This document shows positions 56,260-63,943 of a DNA stretch of 64,000 nucleotides, in pieces. Under the pieces are notes generated by a model. That model did no database searches, had not been told where the DNA came from, and saw nothing but the letters and a program-made list of their open reading frames with translations. Made by a program: the position numbers and the translations under genes. How positions within the stretch are numbered: position 1 is the first letter of the stretch; every line of letters begins with the position of its first letter. Source of the stretch: Saprospiraceae bacterium (lineage in GTDB: Bacteria > Bacteroidota > Bacteroidia > Chitinophagales > Saprospiraceae); assembly GCA_022841745.1 (NCBI GenBank), contig JALHQW010000005.1, forward strand, positions 1-64,000, written 5' to 3'.

Positions 56260-56299
56260 TTTTCAACATTTTATTATTGCCTGATTTTCAACATTTTAT
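56256..56299 (+). repeat. 19-base direct repeat at a stop codon
   Basis: CTGATTTTCAACATTTTAT occurs at 56256-56274 and 56281-56299, period 25. The first copy contains the stop codon of the His-rich gene. A small tandem duplication. Confidence 0.85.
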
Positions 56300-56300
56300 G

Positions 56301-56377
56301 TTGCTTGGATGCGTTTGAGGCAACCGCTGTTAGGGCTTCATGCGCTAACAGCGGTTGCCTCAAACGCATCCAAGCAA
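56301..56377. repeat. 77-bp perfect inverted repeat in the TonB-receptor leader
   Basis: Perfect 33-base arms (56301-56333 and 56345-56377) around an 11-base loop. The right arm ends 20 bases before the receptor start codon. In mRNA it would form a very stable hairpin next to the ribosome-binding site. The words GCGTTTGA and TGTTAG are also found in the palindrome at 26922-27000. It may control expression between the His-rich gene and the receptor, or may be a repetitive element. Confidence 0.85.
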
Positions 56378-56397
56378 TAATCAAAATCCAGTTTACC

Positions 56398-58755
56398 ATG
56401 CCAAGGTTAAACTGCATAATCCTGTCCATTCTTGGGTTATTGCCATATTGGGGCTTTACCCAGCATAATTGCCACGCTACCCTTTTCGGGACAGTAACGG
56501 AAGAAGGCACGGAGGAACCAGTGCCATTTGCTGAAGTCTTCATCGTGCAAACCGGCCAAGGTGCCGTAACTGATGATAAAGGCCGTTTCGTGTTCACTGA
56601 ACTATGCGAAGGTGACTACACAGTTACTTGTCACCATATCGGATGCAGCCATCTTTCTTCGGAAATAAAAGTGGTGGGGGAAACGAACCTTTGCTTTCAC
56701 TTACAGCACGAATCGCTCAACTTGAGCGAGATAACGGTACATGCCAAGCCCATTGAATTGCGCAGCATGCAAGCTCAGCAAAGCCTTACAGGAGAGAAGC
56801 TTTCCGCTGTCAAAGGACAAACGCTTGGCGACTTGCTGAAAACGCTGCCCGGTGTCACCACCTTGAACACGGGTGGTAGCATTTCAAAACCAATTATACG
56901 TGGCTTGCACAGCAGCCGGGTGCTCATGCTCAACAACGGCGTTCGGCAGGAAGGGCAGCAATGGGGCAGTGAGCACGCCCCAGAGATTGACCCCTATATC
57001 GCCGACAAAGTGACCGTCGTGTATGGCGCAAATAGCGTCCGTTATGGTGCCGATGCGCTGGGCGGCGTAGTGGTAGTAGAACCACGGGCAATGCGAGGCG
57101 AACCCGGGATGGGTGGCGAGGCGAACCTGACTGCCTTCGGTAATGGGCGGGTCGGCGTGACATCAGCCATGGTGGAGGGCAAAATGAAGGGCAAATTGCC
57201 ATTATCAGGCCGGCTCCAAGGCACACTCAAGCGGGGCGGCGACCAACGCACACCTGATTATTTTTTGCAAAACACGGGCACCAAGGAAATCAACTACTCA
57301 GCAGCGATTGGACTGGAGCAGGAGCGATGGAACACTGAAGTATTCTTCAGCCAGTTCTTCACGGACATCGGTATTTATCGTGGCTCGCATATCGGCAACT
57401 TGACCGACCTCCAGCAAGCCATCGAGCAGGGGCGGCCAACGGACGACGGTTCGTTCAGTTACAAACTTGGCAGGCCAATGCAACGGGTGGCGCACTATCT
57501 TTTCAAGGCAAAAACGGCGCTAAAAACGGGAACAGCTGGTGCAATGACCTTGCAGTATGCCCGTCAGTTCAATCGCCGGGGCGAGTTCGATGCGCACAAA
57601 CGGTACGGCACATTGCCCAGCGAACTGGAGAACCCAGAGATGCTATTTGAAATCACCACACACACGCTCGACTTGGCTTGGGAGCACAAAAGCTGGCGAC
57701 ATTTCACCGGCAGCCTTGGCGCCCAGGGCATGGCACAGCGCAACACCACCGACCGAGGTGGTCTCATACCTGATTACGAGGGCCAAACGGCAGGCGTGTT
57801 TTGGGTGGAACGCTGGCGCAAATACCCGTTCCCCTTGGAGTTCGAGGCGGGTGTGAGGTACGATGTGCGCAGGATGGATGTCCAGAATCGGGGTAATGAG
57901 GTCATTGACAAGCAATTGAATTTCGACAACTTGTCAGGTACGCTTGGCATGGTCTATATCGTTGCGGAGCAATTTGACCTGAAGCTTCATTGGGGCTCGG
58001 CCTGGCGGGCACCGAATGTCAACGAGTTGTTCAGCGATGGGGTACACCATGGCTCGGCCAGTTACGAGAAGGGCCGAACTGACTTGAAGTCTGAGCGGGC
58101 CAACAATATCACACTGACCTTGGATTTTGACAATGCTCGCAATTGGAGCGCCAGTTTTTCCCTTTATCGCAATCTCATCCAAGACTTCATTTACCTGAAG
58201 CCACAGGACAAACCAGTGCTGACCATTCGAGGTGCCTTCCCAAGCTTCGCCTACGACCAAACAGACGCCCGACTCACGGGCTTCGATTGGAATTCGGCTT
58301 GGAATTTTGCCAAAAAATGGGAAGTCTCTTCAAGTGCCTCCCTCCTGAGGGCATGGAACAAAAAAGCCGATGATTGGCTGGTGCTAATGCCCGCCGACCG
58401 GTTCAACCTGGGTTTGACCTTTTCGCCAAAGGCGGAAAAAAGCAAGGATGAAACGGGCAATGCGCCCTACCTAAAAATGGGCATTGAGCGGGTGTTTGAA
58501 CAAACAAGGACGCCCGAAAACGTTGATTTTGCGCCAGCGCCAAATGCCTATACACTGGTCAACTTCGAGGCTGGAACGAGTTTTAGAGTTGGCAGTCGGC
58601 AGTCGGCAGTTGGCAGTCGGCAACCACCAATTCATCTTACGATAACCATCAACAACCTACTCAACTCCGCCTACCGGGACTACCTGAACCGCCTTCGCTA
58701 TTTTACACATGAGGCGGGCAGGAACGTGTCGGTTCGGCTTAAGTATTCATTTTAA
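56398..58755 (+). CDS. TonB-dependent outer-membrane receptor
   Basis: A 785-residue receptor. The start at 56398 gives a signal peptide (LNCIILSILGLLPYWGFT); a longer frame runs through the hairpin and is rejected. Order: carboxypeptidase-D-regulatory-like domain (about 25-110, GTVTEEGTEEPVPFAEV), plug (about 130-245, ending in YGADALGGVVVVEP) and a 22-strand-type barrel ending in VRLKYSF. Neighbouring His-rich protein and acidic lipoprotein suggest metal uptake, in the manner of ZnuD-like receptors. A heptamer array inserted near residues 731-742 (VGSRQSAVGSRQ) lies between late barrel strands. Confidence 0.93.
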   Translation: MPRLNCIILSILGLLPYWGFTQHNCHATLFGTVTEEGTEEPVPFAEVFIVQTGQGAVTDDKGRFVFTELCEGDYTVTCHHIGCSHLSSEIKVVGETNLCFHLQHESLNLSEITVHAKPIELRSMQAQQSLTGEKLSAVKGQTLGDLLKTLPGVTTLNTGGSISKPIIRGLHSSRVLMLNNGVRQEGQQWGSEHAPEIDPYIADKVTVVYGANSVRYGADALGGVVVVEPRAMRGEPGMGGEANLTAFGNGRVGVTSAMVEGKMKGKLPLSGRLQGTLKRGGDQRTPDYFLQNTGTKEINYSAAIGLEQERWNTEVFFSQFFTDIGIYRGSHIGNLTDLQQAIEQGRPTDDGSFSYKLGRPMQRVAHYLFKAKTALKTGTAGAMTLQYARQFNRRGEFDAHKRYGTLPSELENPEMLFEITTHTLDLAWEHKSWRHFTGSLGAQGMAQRNTTDRGGLIPDYEGQTAGVFWVERWRKYPFPLEFEAGVRYDVRRMDVQNRGNEVIDKQLNFDNLSGTLGMVYIVAEQFDLKLHWGSAWRAPNVNELFSDGVHHGSASYEKGRTDLKSERANNITLTLDFDNARNWSASFSLYRNLIQDFIYLKPQDKPVLTIRGAFPSFAYDQTDARLTGFDWNSAWNFAKKWEVSSSASLLRAWNKKADDWLVLMPADRFNLGLTFSPKAEKSKDETGNAPYLKMGIERVFEQTRTPENVDFAPAPNAYTLVNFEAGTSFRVGSRQSAVGSRQPPIHLTITINNLLNSAYRDYLNRLRYFTHEAGRNVSVRLKYSF
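58587..58621 (+). repeat. Heptamer array inside the receptor gene
   Basis: Five units of AGTYGGC (AGTTGGC or AGTCGGC) in 7-base phase, in frame with the receptor. It encodes Arg/Gln/Ser/Gly-rich residues between two late barrel strands. It is the only array in the window wholly inside a coding region. Confidence 0.9.
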
Positions 58756-58845
58756 TCGTTGAAATTGCTTGCTTGTTGAATTGCTGTTCTTCCACACCAA
58801 TATAACAATCAAGCAATTCAACAATCAAACAACTTAACAATGAAA
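58755..58845. repeat. Mirrored octamer array spanning stop to start
   Basis: Four units (AATTGCTT type) from 58755 to 58786, a 19-base spacer and five complementary units (CAATCAAG type) from 58806 to 58845 in 8-base phase. The first base belongs to the receptor stop codon, and the last unit contains the ATG of the lipoprotein gene. The array therefore forms the whole intercistronic region. The word is shared with 125-182 and 29621-29756. Confidence 0.88.
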
Positions 58846-59379
58846 AATTTCAAGTTCCTATTTGCAATCCTGGCACTAAATGCCCTTCTCTTCACCGCTT
58901 GCGACAAGGACAATGGCGATGACAACGAGGGAGAACTTATCACAACCGTAAAATTGACCTTCACGGAGGTTGGTGGGGGCTCCACAGAGTTCACTGTTAA
59001 AGACCTCGATGGCGATGGTGGCGACCCGCCAGTGGCAGACGACATTACCTTGAAAGCGAACACGGCCTATACTATCGGCGTGGAATTCTTGGATGAAAGT
59101 GAAGCCGGCCACATCCACGATTTCACAGAGGAAGTGCAGGAAGAAAGCAATGACCACCTTGTTTGCTTTGTTGCTTCTGGTGCCATTTCTGCTCCTGTTA
59201 TCGGCGACTTAGACGGAAATGGGAAGCCGCTTGGCCTCGAAAGTGCCGTTTCCACGGGCGATACTGGCACCGGAGTGCTTCAGATTACTTTGAAGCATTT
59301 ACCAGAAAAAACTAATCCAGAACCTTGCAGCACTGGAGATACTGATGTTGACGTGACTTTTCTTGTCACAATTGAATAG
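58840..59379 (+). CDS. Acidic lipoprotein accompanying the TonB receptor
   Basis: A 179-residue lipoprotein with lipobox LFTAC (Cys21) and then an Asp/Glu/Asn-rich linker. The mature domain is a beta-sandwich type (VKLTFTEVGGG, TEFTVKDLDGDG, YTIGVEFLDES) with a possible metal site in GHIHDFTEEV and NDHLVCF. I recall such proteins being annotated in Flavobacteria as type 1 periplasmic binding fold, beside TonB receptors; the fold name is from memory. It probably captures a metal or ligand at the outer membrane for the receptor. It is co-transcribed with the receptor through the word array. Confidence 0.8.
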   Translation: MKNFKFLFAILALNALLFTACDKDNGDDNEGELITTVKLTFTEVGGGSTEFTVKDLDGDGGDPPVADDITLKANTAYTIGVEFLDESEAGHIHDFTEEVQEESNDHLVCFVASGAISAPVIGDLDGNGKPLGLESAVSTGDTGTGVLQITLKHLPEKTNPEPCSTGDTDVDVTFLVTIE

Positions 59380-59398
59380 GGTTTTAGGTGTTTATATT

Positions 59399-59430
59399 GC
59401 GGGGCCGCTTCCGGGCGGCCCTGCATTTTG
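59399..59430 (+). terminator. Intrinsic terminator of the receptor operon
   Basis: GC-rich ten-base arms (59399-59408, 59415-59424; one wobble) followed by ATTTT. Located about 20 bases after the lipoprotein stop codon. Confidence 0.65.
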
Positions 59431-59434
59431 AAAA

Positions 59435-59707
59435 ATGACAACTGCCACCTTCCATGGAATATTGGCCGTCTTTTTATTGACGGTCTCCCTGTTTGCCACC
59501 ATCGGCAAGGAGTTGCACCACCTGCCATTACGGGGCGAAGCCCTGCAAAACACACGCACTGCCTATCGGATTTACAATTGTATTTCCACCCTAATCCGCC
59601 AGCTATTTGCCAATTACTGGAACACAGGTCAAATAATAAACCTACCTTTGCGCAAAAATTGGAAAACCACTTCATTGCGTAGCCATTATCCGTTCCACAA
59701 GCTTTGA
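59435..59707 (+). CDS. Small protein with hydrophobic N-terminus and KELHHL motif, doubtful
   Basis: A 90-residue frame with one hydrophobic segment (ILAVFLLTVSLFATIG) followed by KELHHL, the same junction as in the His-rich protein at 55909 (VFFQAVALKELHHL). The His-rich remainder is missing and the rest matches nothing I recognise. It may be a decayed or truncated paralogue. The last 65 bases overlap the -7 box and leader of the next gene. The start codon is ten bases after a terminator and no own promoter is visible, so expression is doubtful. Confidence 0.4.
   Translation: MTTATFHGILAVFLLTVSLFATIGKELHHLPLRGEALQNTRTAYRIYNCISTLIRQLFANYWNTGQIINLPLRKNWKTTSLRSHYPFHKL
59643..59650 (+). promoter_or_regulatory. 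-7 box of the cold-shock-domain gene
   Basis: TACCTTTG matches TAnnTTTG exactly; the expected leader is about 75 bases. No good TTTG lies 19-21 bases upstream. It falls inside the doubtful frame 59435-59707. Confidence 0.5.
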
Positions 59708-59732
59708 TTTTCCACCTGATTCAATACAATTT

Positions 59733-60182
59733 ATGGCAAAATCAAAAGAAACCTACGGGAAAAAAGAGAACGAAAAAAAGAAGCAGAAGAAACGCCAAGA
59801 CAAAGCCGAGCGCAAGGAGCAGCGTAGATCTGACCCCAGCAATGCGAAGTCCTTCGAAGAAATGATCATGTACGTGGACGAAAACGGGAACCTCACGCCC
59901 GAAAAGCCCGACCCCAGCAAGCGAATCAAGATAAACAAGGAGGACATCGTGCTTGGCGTACCAAACCGCCCACAGTTCGACCCACAGCGCAAGGGCCGTG
60001 TCACCTATTTCGATGACGCCAAAGGTTACGGCTTTATCACTGACCGGGACAATGATGAGCGTATCTTCGTACATGCCAGCGAACTGGAAGAAATGGTTCA
60101 GGTCAACGACAAGGTTACTTTTGAAAAAGGCAGGGGGCCAAAAGGGCCAATCGCCATCAACGTCCAGAAAATCAAGCTTTAA
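59733..60182 (+). CDS. Cold-shock-domain protein with charged N-terminal extension
   Basis: A 149-residue protein. The first 85 residues are extremely charged (KKENEKKKQKKRQDKAERKE) and probably disordered and RNA binding. The C-terminal 62 residues are a cold-shock OB fold: GRVTYFDDAKGYGFI and RIFVHASELE, the RNP1/RNP2 equivalents. This architecture is a known Bacteroidota variant. It is likely an RNA chaperone or translation regulator. It is read from a -7 box at 59643-59650. Confidence 0.92.
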   Translation: MAKSKETYGKKENEKKKQKKRQDKAERKEQRRSDPSNAKSFEEMIMYVDENGNLTPEKPDPSKRIKINKEDIVLGVPNRPQFDPQRKGRVTYFDDAKGYGFITDRDNDERIFVHASELEEMVQVNDKVTFEKGRGPKGPIAINVQKIKL

Positions 60183-60192
60183 GTTGAAGTCC

Positions 60193-60215
60193 AAAGGCAG
60201 GCAACTGCCCTTTTT
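60193..60215 (+). terminator. Weak hairpin with T-run
   Basis: A five-base GC stem (60196-60200, 60205-60209) with loop GCAA is followed by CTTTTT, eleven bases after the stop codon of the cold-shock gene. The stem is short, so termination may be partial. Confidence 0.4.
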
Positions 60216-60341
60216 GCTTGATTTTGCCTTTGATTTTCGGCAAATAATAGGGGGCAAACAAAAAAAAAGCATTCTATTTGCAGCCTCCGCTGGGATGTTC
60301 AACCTTCGTTGGAATGCAAAAGCGGTCTTTAAAACACCATT

Positions 60342-61247
60342 ATGCTTCGATATAGCGCCGATGCCCGCTCTTTCGCTTTCATGCTACTCACCACTTTCCT
60401 CTTGTTTTTTCTTTGGAACAATGGCGGCGGACTTAACACTCCAGTCTTCATTTTGCTCTACGGGCTACAGCTCCTGATGGCCGTGGTTGTGTCCGTCATG
60501 GTACACAACCACCAGCATTTGGCCATGTGGAAGCATAAATGGCTAAATGTCGCCACTGACAACTGGCTCACGGCTTTTTATGGCTTCCCCATCTTTGCAT
60601 GGATACCCACGCATAACTCCAACCACCACGTCCACGTCAACAAGGAACCGGACTATACCCGCACCTACCAGCGCTCTGAAAAGAACAACTTGCTCACCTT
60701 AGTCACTTACCCTTCGCTTAGTGGCATGAAACAGCAAGGCCCAGTTTTTCAGTACATGAAAACGCTTTGGAGCCAGAACCGCCGCAAGTTTTGGTTCCAT
60801 TTCCTACAAGTCATCACCTTGCTGGCCTTCGTTATGGTCGCCCTGCTGCTTGACTGGAGAAAGGCCATCTGGTATGTCATCATCCCACAGCAGGTCTCTA
60901 CTTTTAGCGTGCTCATTTTCAACTACGTGCAGCACATCCATGCCGATGAGGAATCGGAGTTCAACCATTCCCGCAACATCACCGGGGCGGTGCTCAATTT
61001 CATTCTATTGAACAACGGATACCATACTGCCCACCATATTTCCCCGGGCATTCATTGGAGCCAATTGAAGGAAAAGCACGAATCCATCGCAAGCAAAATA
61101 GACCCACGCCTTAACGAGCGCAGCTTTCTTTGGTATCTATTCCGAACTTATATCCTTGGCGCATTCATCCCTTCCTGCCGCACACAGAACATGCGTTTTG
61201 AGCGGATGCAGGGTAGTGAGGCAAAAGAGATGAAAGTGACGGCATGA
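60342..61247 (+). CDS. Membrane fatty acid desaturase
   Basis: A 301-residue integral membrane di-iron enzyme. The three histidine boxes are present: HNHQH, HNSNHHVHVN and HTAHH. Hydrophobic segments are spaced as in acyl-lipid desaturases. It introduces double bonds into membrane acyl chains and would support membrane fluidity at low temperature. Its position between a cold-shock-domain gene and an RRM RNA-binding gene is suggestive of a cold-response cluster, though no shared promoter is visible. Confidence 0.9.
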   Translation: MLRYSADARSFAFMLLTTFLLFFLWNNGGGLNTPVFILLYGLQLLMAVVVSVMVHNHQHLAMWKHKWLNVATDNWLTAFYGFPIFAWIPTHNSNHHVHVNKEPDYTRTYQRSEKNNLLTLVTYPSLSGMKQQGPVFQYMKTLWSQNRRKFWFHFLQVITLLAFVMVALLLDWRKAIWYVIIPQQVSTFSVLIFNYVQHIHADEESEFNHSRNITGAVLNFILLNNGYHTAHHISPGIHWSQLKEKHESIASKIDPRLNERSFLWYLFRTYILGAFIPSCRTQNMRFERMQGSEAKEMKVTA

Positions 61248-61322
61248 CATCGTTCAAAACCGCTATCTCAGCCACTTTCTCACCGCAGAAAATTCATTAC
61301 AAAAATAAAGATGTGTAAAAAA

Positions 61323-61353
61323 TTGACATTATAAAACTATTACCTTACCTTTG
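61323..61353 (+). promoter_or_regulatory. Promoter of the RRM protein gene
   Basis: TTG at 61323-61325, a 20-base spacer and TACCTTTG at 61346-61353. Transcription should start near 61360 and produce a leader of about 200 bases, a length typical of cold-regulated mRNAs. The gap 61248-61563 contains only this. Confidence 0.75.
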
Positions 61354-61563
61354 TACCACAATTGAGAGATTTTCTGTTCAAACAGAGAGAATTAATTGGA
61401 AATACGTTTTACCAGCACAATCCTGCAAGCAAAGTTTTCTTTCGACAGTTTTCCTGCCTTCAGTCCCGATGCTTGCTCCATTTGCCCGGCTTCATTTTCC
61501 AACGACCTACCACTGCTTAAATTAGATTTCCTCAAGTTTATTTCATCTTAATTTTTTTGTTCA

Positions 61564-61920
61564 ATGAACATCTTTGCAGCAAAACTGAGTTTCGACACTC
61601 AGTCCGAAGACCTACGTTCGGCCTTCGAAGAATTTGGCGAAGTTACTTCTGCCAGCGTTATCACTGATAAGTTCACCGGCAAATCCAAGGGCTTCGGCTT
61701 TGTGGAAATGGCCAACGACGAAGAGGCTCGCAAAGCCATCTCCGAACTCAACGAAAGCGAACTTGACGGTCGCACCATCGTTGTTAAAAAAGCTGAACCA
61801 AGGGAAGATCGTGGCGGTAGCGGCGGCGGCGGTGGAAACCGTGGCGGCGGCGGCGGGTTTAACCGTGGCGGTGGCGGCGGCGGATACAACCGTGGCGGCG
61901 GCGGCGGCGGACGCTATTAA
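61564..61920 (+). CDS. RRM RNA-binding protein with glycine-rich tail
   Basis: A 118-residue protein. A single RRM (residues 1-78) has RNP2 (NIFAAKLS) and RNP1 (KSKGFGFVEM). The tail of about 40 residues consists of GGG-(N/F/Y)-RG repeats encoded by GGC-rich DNA. It resembles the cold-induced RNA-binding proteins of cyanobacteria and Bacteroidota and likely acts in RNA folding or turnover. It has its own promoter, long leader and terminator. Confidence 0.95.
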   Translation: MNIFAAKLSFDTQSEDLRSAFEEFGEVTSASVITDKFTGKSKGFGFVEMANDEEARKAISELNESELDGRTIVVKKAEPREDRGGSGGGGGNRGGGGGFNRGGGGGGYNRGGGGGGRY

Positions 61921-61972
61921 TTCAAGATTTGAAAGCACTCTGGCATTGCCAGGTACAATAGATATTTTGAAT

Positions 61973-62011
61973 AAACAGCCTTGGGGTAATTCCCAGGGCT
62001 GTTTTTTTTTT
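61973..62011 (+). terminator. Intrinsic terminator after the RRM gene
   Basis: Thirteen-base arms (61973-61985, 61992-62004; one wobble) run directly into a series of T residues. Confidence 0.9.
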
Positions 62012-62460
62012 GCTCCATTCTGAAAAAAATCGCTTTTCTTAACAAACGATCGCACCCCCACCCTTGTAATCTCTTTTTTGGCGGCTGCACCACCGAAAAA
62101 GAGATTTAATTGGAGCCATCAGCAACTTGGGTTATTTAGTCTTCCAAAAGAATAGCTGCTAGCAAGGAATAGCATAGTGGGGCAATGCCCCACCCACCAT
62201 CCTTTTTTCATTTGGTAAAAAAGTCCGAAGCGGTTCTATTCAATGTTTTCAAGTCCGCCCCGGCTTATTCGATTATTGATGTTTTGGACAAAAAACAGGC
62301 AGCACAAAGCAAAAATTAGCTAGCAACAGCATTTGTTTCCTGCTACTCTTTCAATCTCATGATTCCATGCTTGCAACACCCACGAATAGCCGTAACCTTT
62401 GCCCGCATTGAAAGGTCTGATAGTGTTATCAGTGCAATTAAAGCTGAATCAAACTTAAAA
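62012..62460. other. Gene-free spacer with two small hairpins
   Basis: An 11-base inverted repeat (62068-62078, 62096-62106) and a 7-base one (62177-62183 with 62187-62193, GTGGGGC type) are visible. The word GCTAGCAA occurs twice. No gene, array or promoter was recognised. A small RNA cannot be excluded. Confidence 0.4.
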
Positions 62461-62895
62461 TCAGTTTCCGCCATTCAACCCGCCATTGCTGTTAGGCCCC
62501 GATTCCTGCGTAGGTGGTGCTTTCACTTCGCCTTTGACGATAAGGGTATGCGTGTCCGGAGTCTCATTGGTAGTTAATGTTATCCACTTATTGAATGGGC
62601 CAACCCGATTGGTGTCGTAGGTTGCGTCAATATAGGCGGTCTCGCCCGGCATGATGGGTTCTTGAGGGTATGTGACTTTAACACAGGCACAAGAAGCTTT
62701 GCCCGATTTGATAATAAGTGGCTCGTTGCCCTGGTTGGTGAATTTGAACTTGTGTAGCCCATCAGCATTCTTGTCCATCATGCCAAAGTCATGCGTGGTT
62801 TTCTCAAAAGTCATGACTGGGCCATTGGTGTGTTGCGCTAAGGCAGCCATAGCGCCAAAGGCAAGGAAGCTGAAAATGAAAAAAAGCTGTTTCAT
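62461..62895 (-). CDS. DUF1573 exported protein
   Basis: A 144-residue protein with a signal peptide (LFFIFSFLAFGAMAALA, cleavage before QH) and one DUF1573 domain. TFEKTTHDFGMM opens it; FTNQGNEPLII and SCACVKVTYP, with a paired Cys-x-Cys, follow. The family is an Ig-like ASH/MSP-type fold, very common in Bacteroidota and of unknown function. The Gly/Asn-rich end is probably flexible. No clear promoter was found upstream. Confidence 0.9.
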   Translation of the reverse strand: MKQLFFIFSFLAFGAMAALAQHTNGPVMTFEKTTHDFGMMDKNADGLHKFKFTNQGNEPLIIKSGKASCACVKVTYPQEPIMPGETAYIDATYDTNRVGPFNKWITLTTNETPDTHTLIVKGEVKAPPTQESGPNSNGGLNGGN

Positions 62896-62935
62896 TGAAT
62901 GATAATTTTGTTGTTAAAAAATGATGTGACGCTGA

Positions 62936-62962
62936 AAAGGCTTGGCCTTCACCGAAGCCTTT
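62936..62962. terminator. Short hairpin
   Basis: AAAGGCTT (62936-62943) and its complement (62955-62962) lie upstream of the DUF1573 gene and could be a leader hairpin or a terminator of the following minus-strand gene. No T-run on either side, so assignment is weak. Confidence 0.3.
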
Positions 62963-63092
62963 CCAGTTGTTTATTTACGATGTCACAAAGGAGCAGGCTA
63001 AATTTGAAAACACCATTATTTATGGCGTTACAAAAGCGTTACAATGAAAAACTGGTGAGGTAAGCCACTGTATGTCAATGTACTAGCCCTAT

Positions 63093-63166
63093 GTGATTAG
63101 TGATTGGTGATTAGTGATTGGTAGGGCCGCTAATCACCAGTCACCAGTCACGAATCACCCATCACC
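63093..63166. repeat. Mirrored heptamer array next to the CAP gene
   Basis: Four units alternating GTGATTA and GTGATTG (63093-63120), an 11-base spacer and five complementary units of NATCACC type (63132-63166). It touches the stop codon of the CAP-domain gene. The word is shared with the array in the etfBA operon at 33863-33941. Confidence 0.92.
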
Positions 63167-63943
63167 CTACCGCTCATTCTTGATTTTATCCGCAATGCCT
63201 TCCACCCAATCGTAGATCTCAGCAGACTTTCCATTTGGGTCGGGCTGAACGCCTGCCCTAAAATCGTAGCCGCTGCCCATGCCGAAATATTTGCCGAGGT
63301 TCTCCGGTGTCTCGTCCATGCTCCACTCGCTTTCGATGAGGAAGACCCAGTAGCTATGGCCATTGCCTTCTGCCATGCCCACGCCCATGCTATAGGCAGA
63401 TGCCCGCAGGAGCGTATAATTGTGGCCGGGGCTTTTCTTCCAACCCTCCACGACCGAGGCGGGCGAGAGGTTCTCCGGCCCTTTGAACAGGTTCTCCATG
63501 ATGCCCGTAAAAGGTGGCGTTGTAGCGGCGGAATGAAGCACATTCCAGCGGGGCCAGAACCCGTCCTTGATGGCACGAACCATTGGGCCGTTGATGCCTT
63601 TTGGGTCCTTTTGGTGATGGGCCTTGTCGTAGTTGTACTCGCCGGAGGCGAACTTCTCGGCAGTGGCCTGTGCGGCATTCATCAAGTCAGGGTTGACTTC
63701 CAGTTGGACGTTGCCCTTCGTCGTATTGGGCGCTGCGATAAGGCAATTGCCAGGCGACCAATTGGCGATGTTCGTGTTGTATTTGCCAGTACTGCGGTAT
63801 TCATTGATGAGGCGAATAACCTCGTCCTTGGCATCGCCAGCACTTGGCCGGGCGTTCCAGCTAAATGCGGTTAGGATGAATGCTGCGATAAACAGGATAG
63901 CTGAACCGGCAGCTATACGTGAAGTTAGGATTGAGTTTTTCAT
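63167..63943 (-). CDS. Exported CAP-domain (SCP/PR1-like) protein
   Basis: A 258-residue protein. A signal or anchor segment (AAGSAILFIAAFILTAF) is followed by a CAP domain. NPDLMNAAQATAEKFA, YDKAHHQ with the expected His, ENLFKGPENL and VVEGWKKSPGHNYTLL with the second His/Glu set, and a final YWVFLIES strand are visible. CAP proteins bind sterols, lipids or metals, and in bacteria are usually secreted. The substrate is unknown. The 3' end abuts a word array. Confidence 0.87.
   Translation of the reverse strand: MKNSILTSRIAAGSAILFIAAFILTAFSWNARPSAGDAKDEVIRLINEYRSTGKYNTNIANWSPGNCLIAAPNTTKGNVQLEVNPDLMNAAQATAEKFASGEYNYDKAHHQKDPKGINGPMVRAIKDGFWPRWNVLHSAATTPPFTGIMENLFKGPENLSPASVVEGWKKSPGHNYTLLRASAYSMGVGMAEGNGHSYWVFLIESEWSMDETPENLGKYFGMGSGYDFRAGVQPDPNGKSAEIYDWVEGIADKIKNER

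Noticed and set aside
59435-59707. Frameshifted copy of the His-rich protein
   Set aside because: After the KELHHL motif none of the three forward frames recovers the His-rich or Cys-pair sequence.
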